From contig WHVA01000487.1 in NCBI GenBank assembly GCA_015179125.1, positions 19,536-83,535 of the forward strand: a stretch of 64,000 nt of DNA. Reading direction: 5' to 3'. The notes beneath the pieces were generated by a model, which was not told where the DNA came from, did not search any database, and was given only the letters and a program-made list of their open reading frames with translations. Shown here piece after piece: positions 1 through 11,182 of the stretch. How positions within the stretch are numbered: the stretch's first letter is position 1; each line of letters starts with the position of its first letter. Both the position numbers and the translations under genes were made by a program. The DNA comes from Gautieria morchelliformis. Taxonomy: Eukaryota; Basidiomycota; Agaricomycetes; Gomphales; Gomphaceae.

Positions 1-1
1 A

Positions 2-751
2 AAAACCCAAATAATCGTCTCAGTGTCAGAGTCACTAGCTCTGATGCTACAGAAGAGACATACAGCAAAAGAAGTCTGGGATGCATTGGTCAATGAGATG
101 ACCAAAAAGCCCAAGATGGTCCTCACCAACCTACAGAGACAGCTTCGCAGTATGAGGTGTCCTGAGGATGGAGACTTGAGAGATCACTTGGACAAGGCCC
201 AAGACCTCTATGCTCGTCTCAATGAGATGGGAGCCAGAATTTCTGAAGGAGAGTTCACCGACATTATCCTTGCATCACTTCCACCCTCCTATGAGGCAGT
301 TATGAATGCCCTTACCACGTCGCTCGAAGAATGTGGAATGCCCTTAGTGCCTGATGATATTATCAGAGTACTAAAGGCTCAATACGACAGGAGAAAGACC
401 CTCAATATTTCACAAGAAGAGCAGGCATTTATTGGTTCATCTACGAAAGGGCAGAAGGGTCGGAAAGACCCGAAGGTGCCTGCATGCACTAATTGCCACA
501 AGCCTGGACATGCTATAGAGAGTTGCTGGGCTAAAGGAGGTGGTAAAGAAGGCCAGGGGCCACGTCAGAAGAAGAAAGCGAAAGCCAAAAAGAAGAAGGG
601 CAAAGCCAAGGCGAATGTTGCCGAAGAAGTGTCCTCTGAGGAGGATGAGAGTGGCAGTCCAGCCGCTTTCGCCAACTTCGACTGCTCTAATTTGAGTAGT
701 TTATCTCTGGACACTGTTGTTATTCTCGACACTGGAACGACCCACATATGA
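2..751 (+). pseudogene. copia Gag plus start of protease
   Basis: The frame is open to the left window edge, so the true start lies outside; no ATG is needed at the first in-window codon. The N-terminal part resembles the UBN2/retrotrans_gag domain of copia Gag. A CCHC zinc knuckle (CTNCHKPGHAIESC) lies at about 485-526, followed by a Lys/Ala-rich basic stretch (about 560-620) and an acidic patch. The frame ends just after the protease active site DTGTTH at about 727-744. There the sequence reads cacatatgacc, whereas uninterrupted copia protease would continue as cacatgacc. An extra AT dinucleotide therefore shifts the frame and creates the TGA. Confidence 0.9.
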
Positions 752-3700
752 CCCCTCACAAGAATTTATTGAGGGATTACAGTCCATTCTCACAGCCGCG
801 CACAATTCGTGCAGCCAACAAAGGCACTTTTGATGCCTTCGGTTCAGGCTCACTCGTGCTATCTAACAAGGTTGGAGATAAGACTGTGAACATTACATTG
901 AAGGATACGTTCTACCCGCCAAAAATGGCTGTTACCCTGATCTCGATCGGCCGGTGCGATGATGCAGGCTATAACACACAAATAGTGATCAGAAATGCAC
1001 AATATCCAATCGTAAAGGCAGGATATTGATGCAAGCACCGAAGCTGAATGGCTTATATCGATTTGATTTACAACACACAAGTGCCGAAGCGCATGTATGC
1101 GCATCAGCCATGGAAATACATCAAAAAATGGGGCATATTTCACAAAAGTCCCTACAGCATTTGCTCAACCGTGGCATGATATTAGGCATTGAATTGAGCT
1201 CAAAAGGTGACAAGGTTGTTTGCGATGCGTGCATTCAGGCGAAGATTGCACGCAAATCACTTCCTCAGGAACCCAGAAGCCGATCATCAAAATTCGGTGA
1301 CAGAATTTATTCTGATGTCTGGGGACCAGCGAGACACTCCACAATTGACAAGAAATCCTATTATGTATCTTTCATCGACGACTATCAAGGGAATCGGTTA
1401 TCTATTTGATGGCAAACAAATCGGAAGCGTTTTCAAAATACAAACTCTACGAGGCTTTGATGCTTCGACAGAGGAACGTGCACATCAAAGCACTTGTTTC
1501 CGACAGAGGGGGCGAATATACAAGCTCGGATTTTGAACAGCATTTAGCCAAGCAAGGCACGAAGCATCGGTTAACCGTGCACGACACCCCAGAGTCAAAT
1601 GGTGTTGCTGAACGTTTAAACCGAACTCTAGTTGAAAGAGCTCGTGCCATGCTATTGGAATCAAGTCTTCCTAAGACTCTATGGGGGCATGCAATTTTGC
1701 ATGCCAACTATCTTAGGAATCGGACACACACAAGAGCTTTGCCAGACAAAACCCCTTTTGAAATGATCCATCACGAGAAACCGAACCTGAAAGACATACA
1801 CGTGTGGGGAATTGAAGTCTACGTTAAAGTCAAAGAGGGAGACAAACTAGCAGCCCGTGCCAAAAGAGCTCGGTGGATAGGAATCTCTGGACAGAGCCAT
1901 GGTCACTGCATCTACTGGCCTGACTCTCAGAAGGTTTCTGTCGAGCGGAATGTTATATTTGACTCAGAGATGAAGGGGGGCAAAGCTCCAATCATTTCTA
2001 TTGAAGAGTCACAGCTACCTACGTCCAGAAAAATGATACAGGCCATCTCGGCGCCAGCACCTATGCCTAGTCGCTTAGTCAGCGAGGAGGCAAAGATCGA
2101 GGAAATTGATGATGATGAACCAGAGGACCGTCTGAAAGAGCTGCAACCCAGTCAGACTGTTGATGTCAGACCTAAAGAAGCTGCTCCAACAAGGAGAAGC
2201 GAGAGAATCCGTCAGCAGCAGGTGCAGCCGGCCCCAAGTGGTCCCGTAACAAGATCTCAAACTAAGAGACATGCTGGTGCAGATATCACTACACTAGCTT
2301 ACGAGGACATTGAGGACCATCAAGACAAATTATTCGAACAAGATTTATCCTCTGTCACTGACGGCATCAGTGATTATAACCTTGCCATCAGTACACTTTC
2401 GACCTCCGATCAAAACAAAGATAAGGTGCTGCCGGGTTTGAATCAGACTGAGCCTAGCAATGCAGATGAAGCCTTAAATGATCCTATGTGGAAAGCATTG
2501 ATGGATAAAGAGTACAAGGTGCTACTCGACAAAGGTGTATGGGAAGTGGTTAAACCACCTCCTGGGGCAAATATTGTCGGAAATAGATGGGTATTCCTCT
2601 GGAAACGCAATCCAGAAGGTGAACCCATCACACCTAGATCGAGGATGGTCGCCCAAGGCTTTACACAAAGTTTTGGAGTCGACTACAATGAAACCTATGC
2701 ACCTGTTGCTCGGATGACTTCCTTACGGATTATATGTGCCATTGCTGCCAGGAACAACTGGCCTATTCACCAAATGGATGTGGACAGTGCGTATTTGAAT
2801 GCTACACTGCCAGAACCTATTTATATGAGACAGCCGTATGGATATGAGACCGGAGACAAAGATGATGTCCTCCTGCTGAAGAAAGCACTTTACGGCCTCA
2901 AACAATCTGGAAGGGAATGGTACAAACGTCTGAGTGGTGAATTTCTCAAGTTAGGATTCACTAAATCAGCTTCGGATGGAGCTGTATTTTGCAGACGTGG
3001 ACCGAGAGGGCATGCGATTATTGCAACGGCAGTAGACGACCTCACTATCACAGCTGAGAGTCAGCCAATCCTCGATGAGGTAAAGCATGACCTTGCCCAG
3101 ATTTTTAGTATGAAAGACCTAGGCGAGATTCACTGGCTTTTGAACCTCAAAATCGAAAGAGATTGGAATAACAAATCGATTGCAATATCACAAGCTGCAT
3201 ACATCCAAAAAATCATCAAAAAATTCAATCTGGATGATGCCAAAACATTTTCAACGCCTCTCGACCCAGCCGTTAAATTATCCAGAGACCAATGCCCTTC
3301 CATAGATGAAGACAAGCAGAAGATGTCGAAAATTCCATACAGACAAGCGATAGGATCATTGATGTGGGCAGCAGTAGCCACTCGACCAGACATTGCATTC
3401 GCAGTGTCATTACTTTCTCAATTCCTCGAAAACCCAGGTCCAACACATTGGCATGCAGTCAAACGTGTCTTTAAATATCTAAAAGGCACGATGGACTACA
3501 AATTGACACTTGGGAAGAATCGAGACGGCCTCATTGGGTATTCAGATGCGGATTGGGCTTCTCAAGAGCACAGGCACTCATACTCGGCTTATATTTTTCA
3601 GATTGATGGAGGGACAGTATCATGGAGTTGTCAAAAACAATCCATAGTAGCCCTATCATCAACTGAAGCCGAATTCGTTGCTCTGACTCATGCGAGCAAA

Positions 3701-3988
3701 GAAGCCTTATGGATGCGCCACTTTATTTCTGAAGTGTTCCAACCGCTGAATTGTCCCATCAAACTTTATTCAGACAATCAATCAGCCATTGCCATTGTCT
3801 ATGGCACTCAACAACACACGAGGACCAAGCACATCGACATTAGATTATATTTCATCCGAGATATAGTCGAAGATGAAGAAATTAAGCTTGTGTACCTACC
3901 AACGGAACACATGCTAGCCGATCTTCTCACTAAAGGACTTCCTAGTCCTAGAGTGAGAATCCTCAACGAGAAAATCGGAATATATTAA
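748..3988 (+). pseudogene. copia Pol: protease remainder, integrase, RT, RNase H
   Basis: Three blocks in different frames make up this region. 748-1029 continues the protease. 1026-1409 holds the GAG-pre-integrase HHCC zinc domain (HQKMGH, then CDAC) and the first integrase catalytic Asp (YSDVWGPA). From 1406 the frame runs uninterrupted to a stop at 3988. That last block holds the second integrase Asp (SDRGGEYTS) and Glu (NGVAERLNRT), a variable Ser/Pro/Arg linker, the RT palm (MDVDSAYLNA; the catalytic loop reads AVDDLT rather than the commoner YVDD or HVDD) and RNase H ending in YLPTEHMLADLLTKGLP. The internal breaks make it a pseudogene, although the RT-RNase H half is nearly pristine. 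Confidence 0.92.
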
Positions 3989-3989
3989 G

Positions 3990-4250
3990 CTTGAGGGGGC
4001 GTGTTGGGTGCATTTATGCTCCTGCACCAAAATCAAGCATAATATATTCACTTTATTGTGTGGTGTTTCAATATTTTCTTATATTGTTCTTGTACTATGC
4101 ATCCACTTCTCTGCTTATTTTCGAAATTTTCTAGTCACTCCCTATCTCTCCATTTCATTCTGTTATTTCTACTTTCACAGGCGGCTGCACCCAGCGGAGT
4201 TTGAAATGACTTCGACGCGCGAGCCCTTGGGCGCTAAAGGGCCGGGTGCA
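3990..4250 (+). repeat. polypurine tract and 3' LTR of the copia element
   Basis: Immediately after the pol stop, TTGAGGGGGCG forms a polypurine tract that primes plus-strand DNA. The LTR then starts with TGTTGGGTGC at 4002. The left boundary is firm; the right one is only approximate. A GCACCCAG string near 4185 weakly mirrors the start. The 5' LTR is not in the window, so the true CA terminus and any TSD cannot be read. Confidence 0.6.
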
Positions 4251-4280
4251 AGTATATGCCTTCTGAGACAGGATTACACT

Positions 4281-4422
4281 CCTCTCTCAGTGACAATAAA
4301 TTCACTGAGAGAGGCGAGTAGTATTCTTCATATTTACATAGCATGTTGACTGAAAATCATGTAGTATATTTGATTCTAGGTATTGTATTAATACATCAGT
4401 GACAATAAATTCACTGAGAGAG
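4281..4422. repeat. perfect 13-bp hairpin and a partial second copy
   Basis: At 4281-4314, arms CCTCTCTCAGTGA and TCACTGAGAGAGG are exact reverse complements around the 8-base loop CAATAAAT. The loop and right arm recur at about 4397-4422. The phrase AGTATATTTGATTCTAG also occurs twice nearby (about 4363 and 4421), so a stretch of about 110 bp has been partly duplicated. The function is unknown; an mRNA 3'-end signal or a tiny foldback element are both possible. Confidence 0.7.
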
Positions 4423-4439
4423 TATATTTGATTCTAGCT

Positions 4440-6706
4440 TTCTAAGAACTCTACCGAACCTTCCCTGCCATAGCCCCCTAGTTGCCAACACTTCGCCCTC
4501 TTTCCTCCCCATTGTTTCATGTTTGCACTCCTCCTTCATTCCATTGTATATGTGTTTCACCTATTTGTATCATGACTGCGCACCCCTATCCAACCCTGAC
4601 TCATGACGGCCTCTTTCCTATTCACTGATATCATATGAGCATTCAGTATAACTTGTCTACATTCACATGTACATTCCCCAGTTCAATTATCATACATCTA
4701 TCTTGTGCAAAATGTGACCTCACTGTGACCATCATCTTGAGCCCTCTCCTAGAGATTTCTATCTTCAACCAGAGGAAGACTTCAGCACCACTGGTGAGTT
4801 TTCGTACTTCACCTTCGTTACCTTAGCCTTTGAACTATTATCTGTGCTGTTGTCAAGATTGGTTTTTAGGCGTTAATATCGTGTATTAGTGAACACAGCG
4901 AATGCCCGAATGACTTGTGCGAATAAGTATGCCGTTTGGCGAATAGGTGAACCAATAAATGTTCACAAGATAAAAGGGCTGCCCAAGCGGAGCTCGCCCT
5001 ATCTACAGTCGTAGCGAAATAGCCCGTGGCACTTGACGATGTAACGTACAAGGTGTCACGGAAAGGTTGTCTAAGTAGCGACAATCCCTTCGCCGTCAGC
5101 ACAGAAAATAGTTCAAAGGCTAAGGTAACGAAGATGAAGTATGAGAACTCACCAGTGATGCCTAAGTCCTCTTCTGGTTGAAGATAGAAATCTCCAGGAG
5201 AAGGCTCAAAACGATGATCACAGGGAGGTCAAGTTTGCACAAGATGGATGAGGTATGATAATTAAACTGGAGAATATACATGCGAATGTAGACTACTTTT
5301 ACCGAATGCTCATATGGTGCTAGCGAATAGGAAAGAGGCCGTCTGGAGTCAGGGTTGGATAGGGGTGCGCGGTCAGGATACATAATAGATGAAATAGACA
5401 TACAATAGAATGGAAGAGGGGTGAGAACATGAAATGACGGAGAGGAAAGAGGGCAAAAGGCCCCTATATACAAAAACACACCTTGGGACCTGCATATACA
5501 CCACCCTGCACGGGCTCTTCGTCTGCTGGGTTGATCCCACCTGACCTATGGGTAGGATGCCCCGCGAATGCATTCTGGCCATAGGAATACCCAAAGGGGG
5601 TTGAGTTGAGAAGATGTTGGGACCAGTGATGAACCATCAATCCGGGTAAAGGATGTCGATCGTGTTTGATGGCGTGCCTGCTGGCGAATGATATGAGTAG
5701 CAAATGGTCATATGGCGAATGTGGCGAATAGCGAATGGAGCAAGGAGTGAATGGAGTGAAGATGAGCGAACATGGAAGAGTGGTGACAGGGAAAACAGGG
5801 ATAGCTGGGTACAAGAAATAAATGAGTCATGACAGCCTGTACCTCCTTGCAATTCATGATAGGACCAGTGATGAACCATCAATCCAGGTAAAGGATGTCG
5901 ATCGTGTTTGATGGCATGGCTACTGGCAAATGATGCGAGTAGCGAATGGTCATTTGGCGAATGTGGCGAATAGTGAATGGATCAAAGAGTGAATGGAGCA
6001 AAGCTGAGTGAATGTGGAAGAGTGGTGGTGGAAGGGAAAACAGGGATAGCTGGATACAAGAAATGAATGGGTCATGACAACTGTGTAGTGAAAACTTCAG
6101 TGAAGCTAATTCATCCTGCCCTGCAGTGGTACGAGTCCCATTGAGTCCAACCTGCATGGAGGCTGCAACTGACACTATCCGAATGCATCCTGAGCATGTG
6201 GGTCTGTCATGGAGTGGGAGTTTAACAGATGATGGGTTCTATGATGGATGAGGGCCCCAACACCTGGCGTCCTGGCAGGAATGATGCGAATAGCGAATGC
6301 GAAAGCAGTATGGCGATGAATATTTTGGCAAGATATTCGCAGGTTCGGGAACCCGTTCGCTGGTTCAGGAGGTCATTCGCTGTGTGCCAAGGGATGATTC
6401 GCAGAATAAACGAATCATGCCAGCTGTCAGCGAAGGGCTCCGAAGGAGTGCCCTCGCCGGCCAAAGGATTATTGCTACTTAAACAACCTTTCCATGACAC
6501 CTTGCACGTTACATCGTGAAGTGCCATGGGCTACTTCACTATGACTGTAGATAGGGTGAGCTCCCTTCAGGCAGCCCTCTTACCTTCTGAACATTTATTG
6601 GTTCATCCTATTCGCTGGACGGCACACTTCTTCGCACAAGCTATTCGGGCATTCGCTGTGTTCACTAATACGCGATATTAAACGCCTAAAAACCGATCTT
6701 GACACT
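4440..6706. repeat. mosaic of inverted and tandem LTR-like repeats rich in ATTCGC/GCGAAT
   Basis: No gene is visible here. Three relations stand out. First, about 4480-4850 is repeated as its reverse complement at about 5100-5465, giving a large palindrome. Second, the spacer 4853-5099 begins TGTCAAGATTGG and is repeated in opposite orientation at about 6426-6706, where the copy carries about 30 extra bases near 6440. Third, 5621-5838 and 5863-6081 are direct copies at a 242-bp spacing. The hexamer GCGAAT or its complement recurs throughout about 4890-6660. TG-start ends suggest fragments of one LTR family. Short ORFs in this stretch are not credible genes. Confidence 0.7.
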
Positions 6707-6713
6707 CATGTCA

Positions 6714-7311
6714 TTCTCGTCCTCTCTGACCACAAGCTTGAGTACTTTGCAACCATGAAGCAGCTGACCCGATGCCAGGTATGATGGTCCAAACACCTCT
6801 CAGGATTCAAATACATTATCTGCTACTGAGCTGAGCGACTTGGCACAAAACCTGATGCTTTGACCCATCGAGGCAACATGTACCCTAAAGGGGGGATGGG
6901 GCTTACACATTAGTGAGTCCTCACAACTTCCAGTTGATGTCTAAGATCAGGCAACTCATTCGTGCCATCATCCTTGACTCTGCATCACTGTTGACATCCA
7001 TCCAACAGGGACAGTTGACCGACCCCTTGTCCTCAGCCCACATCACTCGTCTTCAGTTGAGGGACCAGGCAATCATCTGTCCAAATGTCAAACCACACCA
7101 TTGGTTACTCGGAGAAGATGGCAAAACACTGTTATACAACCAGCGAATGTATGTCCCTGATCATAATGACATTCATTTGGACATCCTTTGCTACCTACAT
7201 GATCATCAGTTAGCAGGACATCCAGGGATCAGAAGATGATGAAGAACATTCAGAGACAGTACCATTGGCCAAACATGTCCACCTTCATCACCAACTGCAT
7301 CGGTTTCTGTG
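6714..7311 (+). pseudogene. Ty3/gypsy pol relic: RNase H end and integrase zinc domain
   Basis: Conceptual translation gives RNase H residues around SDHKLEYF, then a GTKPDALT motif typical of the RNase H tail of gypsy Pol. After further sequence come the first residues of the integrase H2C2 zinc domain (LHDHQLAGHPGIRR near 7200, then a partner Cys before 7311). Stop codons occur inside. The relic starts directly after the LTR-like block ending at 6706 and is cut at 7312 by a different LTR. It is an old, twice-truncated fragment. Confidence 0.8.
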
Positions 7312-7470
7312 TGCTACGTAGTGACAGTGTAAGGTAAGATCTGGGGAACCGTCATGTGGTTCCCATGCAAGAACTATACAGTGGATCCATAAGGATCCAC
7401 TAACATTAGCTAATCTAGTCCAGTAGCGCGCATTGCCTTAAGGGAAGTGCGGGTAAATAGGGTATTTACA
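7312..7470 (-). repeat. LTR fragment related to the 3' LTR of gypsy I
   Basis: It starts TGCTACGTAGTGACAG and ends GGTATTTACA, and it shares the GGGAACCG and AACTATACAGTG blocks with the 142-bp LTR at 13068-13209. A C-rich stretch right after it (CCACCCCTCCCC) reads as a polypurine tract on the minus strand, as at the 13-kb copy. Flanking 5-mers (ctgtg and gaggc) do not match, so this is the end of a truncated element rather than a clean solo LTR. Confidence 0.65.
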
Positions 7471-9182
7471 GAGGCCACCCCTCCCCGATCCACACTCTGC
7501 TGCACACCTTCAACCTGAAACCAGGTGGCCTCAAGACCATCAGACCGGTGCTGCAGATACCCAATCAGCCCCCATGGTTCACCACCGAGATTGCCGACTC
7601 AAGAGAGGAGTTGAAGGAGGCCAACATAGTGGATGAACCAGATGCAAAGGTCTACACCGATGGATTGGGGGTGGATGACAATGCAGGGGCGGCTGCAGTC
7701 CTGTACAAACAGGGCAGGCGCACTAAAGCACTAAGGTATTGCCTGGGCCTGCTAGCTGACCATACTACATATGAGGCAGAGGATGTAGGGGTGACCCTCA
7801 TGCTGGAACTCCTTGCACGAGAAAGAGGCATAAAGAAGGCCTCAGTCCTACTTGACAACCAAGCAGTGATCCAGTCCATCAGCCATGTCAATCCCTGACC
7901 AGCCCAGCAGATCCTGCACCATGCTCATGAGATGGCAAACAGGATGGCAGCCACGACCAGACAGCGAAGGCCGAGCTTGAGGATTGCCTGGATCTCAGGC
8001 CACGATGACATGCATGGCAATGAAGAAGCAGATGTGCAAGCGAAAAGAGCAGCTAAGGGCGATAGCAGCCAAGCTGGTGAGCTCCCTATGTTCCTCACCA
8101 CAGAGCCACTACCACGCAGTGGCAACGCTGCATGCCAGTCTTTCAGATCAGACATACAGGGTTCATGGAGAGAGAATGGGTCATGTCACCACGGCATGCA
8201 CGTATAGCACCAATAGACAATAGCCTCCCAACCAAAACCTTCTACAAGAACACAGCGGGCCTTACAAGAGCGCAGATCAGTCTAATTACACAGCTCTGCA
8301 TGGCACACATCCTGCTCAGCAAACACCTCTATCACTTCAAAAAAACTCAGTCCCCCCTATGTCCAGCTTGCACGGGTGCTGACAAGTCGATCCACCACTA
8401 CCTATTCGACTGCTGAGCCCACGAACAAGTGAGGATAGCTCTGAGGAGGAAGTTGGGTCGCAGATCCAAGTCTCTGAAAGATCTCTTGGGCGACAGGAAG
8501 GCCATGAGAGCAACGCTGACCTATGTGGCGAACACCGGGAGACTGTGCTTGCTATTCGGTGATGTAACTCCCCTTCCTATACAGGACAACCCTAGGTAAT
8601 GCTACAGATGAATGGTACGGATAAGCCACGAAAGCGAGATGCAACAATACACTATATCATGCCCCATGCCCACCATGACCATCCCAATCCACGCCCATGC
8701 CTACAAGCCCTATATCAGAAACACACCCCAAAACCCACACCCAGGACTCGCGCATCGACAAAAGCTGGACTCGGTGCAGCGGGAGGAAGGAGGATGACCC
8801 ACGAACGGCACCTAGAGGCCACCCAAGGCCACCGGACGAAGCCCCCTCTACCTATGACTGCAACACTCCTTTTTGTCGTGCCAGCCCGCCTTGGCAGCCG
8901 AGCACTTACAACGCTAAACCCACCCAAATGACACCAACGAACAGGAGAGAGCCCATACCTCACCTCACATCACCCATGACGTGGGATGGCAAACATCTCC
9001 AAGGGAGATGGGCCGGCGGGGGGAAGGACCTGTCACCGGTGCAGCCATCAGCGCGAGGGCGCAGAGAGCCGGGAGACCCAGGGAGAGATGGGAAAGGCCC
9101 GCGCTCACCATAGGTAGAAACCGTGTAACGACCACCATAGGCACCTAGCCTGCGGTCGATTAAAATGATGAGGAAAAAAAAG
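7471..9182 (+). mobile_element. 5'-truncated non-LTR retrotransposon (Tad-like LINE): RNase H, zinc motif, 3' UTR
   Basis: From 7548 the frame encodes a type-I RNase H with the acidic set in order: Asp in KVYTDGLGVD, Glu in TYEAED, Asp in LLDNQAV and Asp in HGNEEADVQAK. Frame breaks occur near 7896 and 8130. The region to about 8600 continues with the reverse-transcriptase-associated zinc motif (CPACTGADKSIHHYLFDC) and a C-terminal tail (RRKLGRRSKSLKDLLGDRKA). From about 8600 to 9182 is GC-rich 3' UTR with no credible gene. It ends in a run of A at about 9174-9181, exactly where FunK1-like coding sequence begins, as expected for target-primed insertion. RT and endonuclease are missing. Confidence 0.83.
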
Positions 9183-9841
9183 TTTTTTTTGACGATGCAG
9201 AGCGCCTTTGGATTCCCTTCCCGGAAGCTCATCACAGGGAATCCAGGCATGCTTAATAACAAATTGCGATTTTGGATGGCCTACTTTGCGAGCAAGCCGG
9301 CATACCCCACGTCCCATAAGTGTCGCAGAGTGGAAAAGGATTTCACTAACATTGTAAAATGTTTCCTTTGTTGAACCTTCTCCAGAGTTTTCCCGAGTAC
9401 TAACTAGAACCTCGCGCCGTGCGACGTCAAAGGAGGTACTTTGGTCAAATCCGAGGCGGTCGCGTTTGTCACATCCCAATCGAAACATTATCGCGCAGAA
9501 CTGTACGGGTCGCTGATGGTAGTTGAAAGGCTGCGACGCAACCCCACCCGAGTTATCGAACATGTATACCGTACATGTGGTTTGTGTCATGAGCAGATCA
9601 AATGCAAACCGCCGATCAGACTGGCTATAGAACATCTCGCTTATCTTCACCGCGAGTCGGTCACGGGCGAGTTCATAATCTTCTGAGTCAAGAATGACTT
9701 CAATGGGCGCAATGCCGGTAAAGTTGTCGGCTCGAAGAAACGAGGAAGTAACACCCATGATTTCAGCACCGACGAGATAAAGCGCCGGAGAAACGGGAGA
9801 ACGCGACGCCGTACGGACCCGTTTTCATTTTCTAGCTTCAA
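9183..9841 (-). pseudogene. FunK1-type protein kinase fragment
   Basis: Minus-strand residues such as DRRFAFDLLMTQTTCTVYMF, a following PFNYHQRPVQF, and ILFHSATLMGRG with a later FVIKHAW are characteristic of the fungal FunK1 kinase-like family, which is greatly expanded in mushroom genomes. Only a middle section is present, mainly in the 9105-9758 frame. The catalytic HRD and DFG motifs would lie beyond the left end, where the coding similarity stops at the LINE poly(A) at 9182. I cannot identify the N-terminal part upstream of about 9841. This is a truncated, non-functional gene; the LINE insertion is the likely cause. Confidence 0.75.
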
Positions 9842-11182
9842 GTTGAAGTGCTCCTATATTCTCTTCTCCATCAAGATCTCTCTAGCTTCCTTGCGAAGCA
9901 CGTCCAGACGAAGTAGGGTGAGGGGTTGGACCCATACACGTCTACAAGCGCCTCTTTTCAGTTTTTCACAGCAGAACGCTTTGATGCAGTCCAAGCACCG
10001 GGAACATGGGCATCAGCCAGGATATACGTAATTTGCATGTGACCGACCATGCGGCGCGATCGTACCCCCGGCCTTTGCCGACCCGATCCCTTGATCCACG
10101 TGGGTGGCTTGGTGGGTTCTTTGTGGGGGTGCCTGGTTCTTTGATACAGTAGCGTGCCTGGGTTCTGTGTCTCAGGAATGTATGTAGATCCAGAAGCACA
10201 TGCTCGCGCATCAATGATGCACCAGGCTTCTTACAGACGCCTACAGTTCACCACACGGTCCGGCCCAACCGCCGTCATCCTCTGAGGCCTCTCTGCACAA
10301 TGTGAAAATGGGATCTTTGCGAGCGGCGACGCTTCCCACGTTGCCTCTCTGTTTCATACCGGGAGTCACTTGCGCTCATGCTTGTCCACTGGACAATGTC
10401 CAGGTCTGACTGCCGAACGCACTGGCGATGTCACCCTGAACAGCTGACCGGCATGACTGAGAAACAATCTGAAATAGGTGCGTCGGAATACAACAGACAC
10501 GTGCTACTCACAACCCTACATCGAAGCTGTCCTCAGCAGCGCCATCCTTCCACGTCCGTAAATAGAGGCATTGCCAAGAAACGTTTTTAAACCGCCCCCC
10601 TCCAGTGCCACCCCCGCCACCCATGGCAAGCCTCCGCAAATGCGCCACCAACCTGCCGGAGCACGAGCTCCGCATGGTGCGTCATCCCGCGACCTCGGGG
10701 CGGGGTGGGGTTGGCAGGGCGTCGGGAGCTCGCGACGTCACGGTGGCGTGCGCAGAGGAGCGGGAGCCGTAGTGGTCCGCGAAGTCGCGCAGAATGTTGG
10801 AGTTTCGAGCAGAAATAAGCGTGAAGCGGCGAAAGAACCTCGGAAGAAGCGCGCAAGAAGCATGCAGAAGCTGAAAGAACTGCATTAGTAAGCTCGTGCA
10901 CGGCACCTTGGTCAAATGCTTCCCCCCACCGTCGTCAAGCAATTTTGTATGGCGGCATGCGCGCCGTATCCGGGACTATGGGCACTGCGGTATGTGGGGA
11001 GAACGCCGTGGAGTTGTGGGGCGACATGGGGTTCGGCGCTTAGGGAGCGGTCTGTGCGCGGGCGCCAAGCGGGTGCGCGCCGCGCGTAGAGCCCGATTAA
11101 TCGGCGCGCTAAGTACTGCAAGCTGTGCGCGCAACCATGGTTATAAGCGCTTCGCCATGGCTCAATTTCCACACCGCATCTC
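9842..11182. other. about 1.3 kb without a recognisable gene
   Basis: Several short ORFs occur on both strands, in part because GC content is high at 10.6-11.1 kb. None shows a family signature, a credible splice pattern or a signal peptide. The stretch may contain the decayed 5' part of the FunK1 gene and the promoter of the following dehydrogenase relic. Confidence 0.5.

Larger units (their letters stand above)
1..4250 (+). mobile_element. Ty1/copia retrotransposon, 5' end outside the window, defective
   Basis: The domain order is gag with zinc knuckle, aspartic protease, integrase, reverse transcriptase and RNase H, which is the copia order because integrase precedes RT. The 5' LTR lies before the window. 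A purine-rich tract at about 3990-4001 is followed by TGTTGGGTGC, a normal LTR start. Three frame breaks, near 745, 1010 and 1395, separate the coding blocks, so this copy cannot make a single Gag-Pol. The right LTR boundary near 4250 is an estimate because no second LTR is available for comparison. Confidence 0.93.

Noticed and set aside
7312..7470. Clean solo LTR
   Set aside because: The flanking 5-mers do not match and a PPT-like tract adjoins it, so it is the end of a truncated element.
8599..9113. Overlapping Pro/His/Arg-rich ORFs
   Set aside because: They fall in the 3' UTR of the LINE, overlap on both strands and show no domain.
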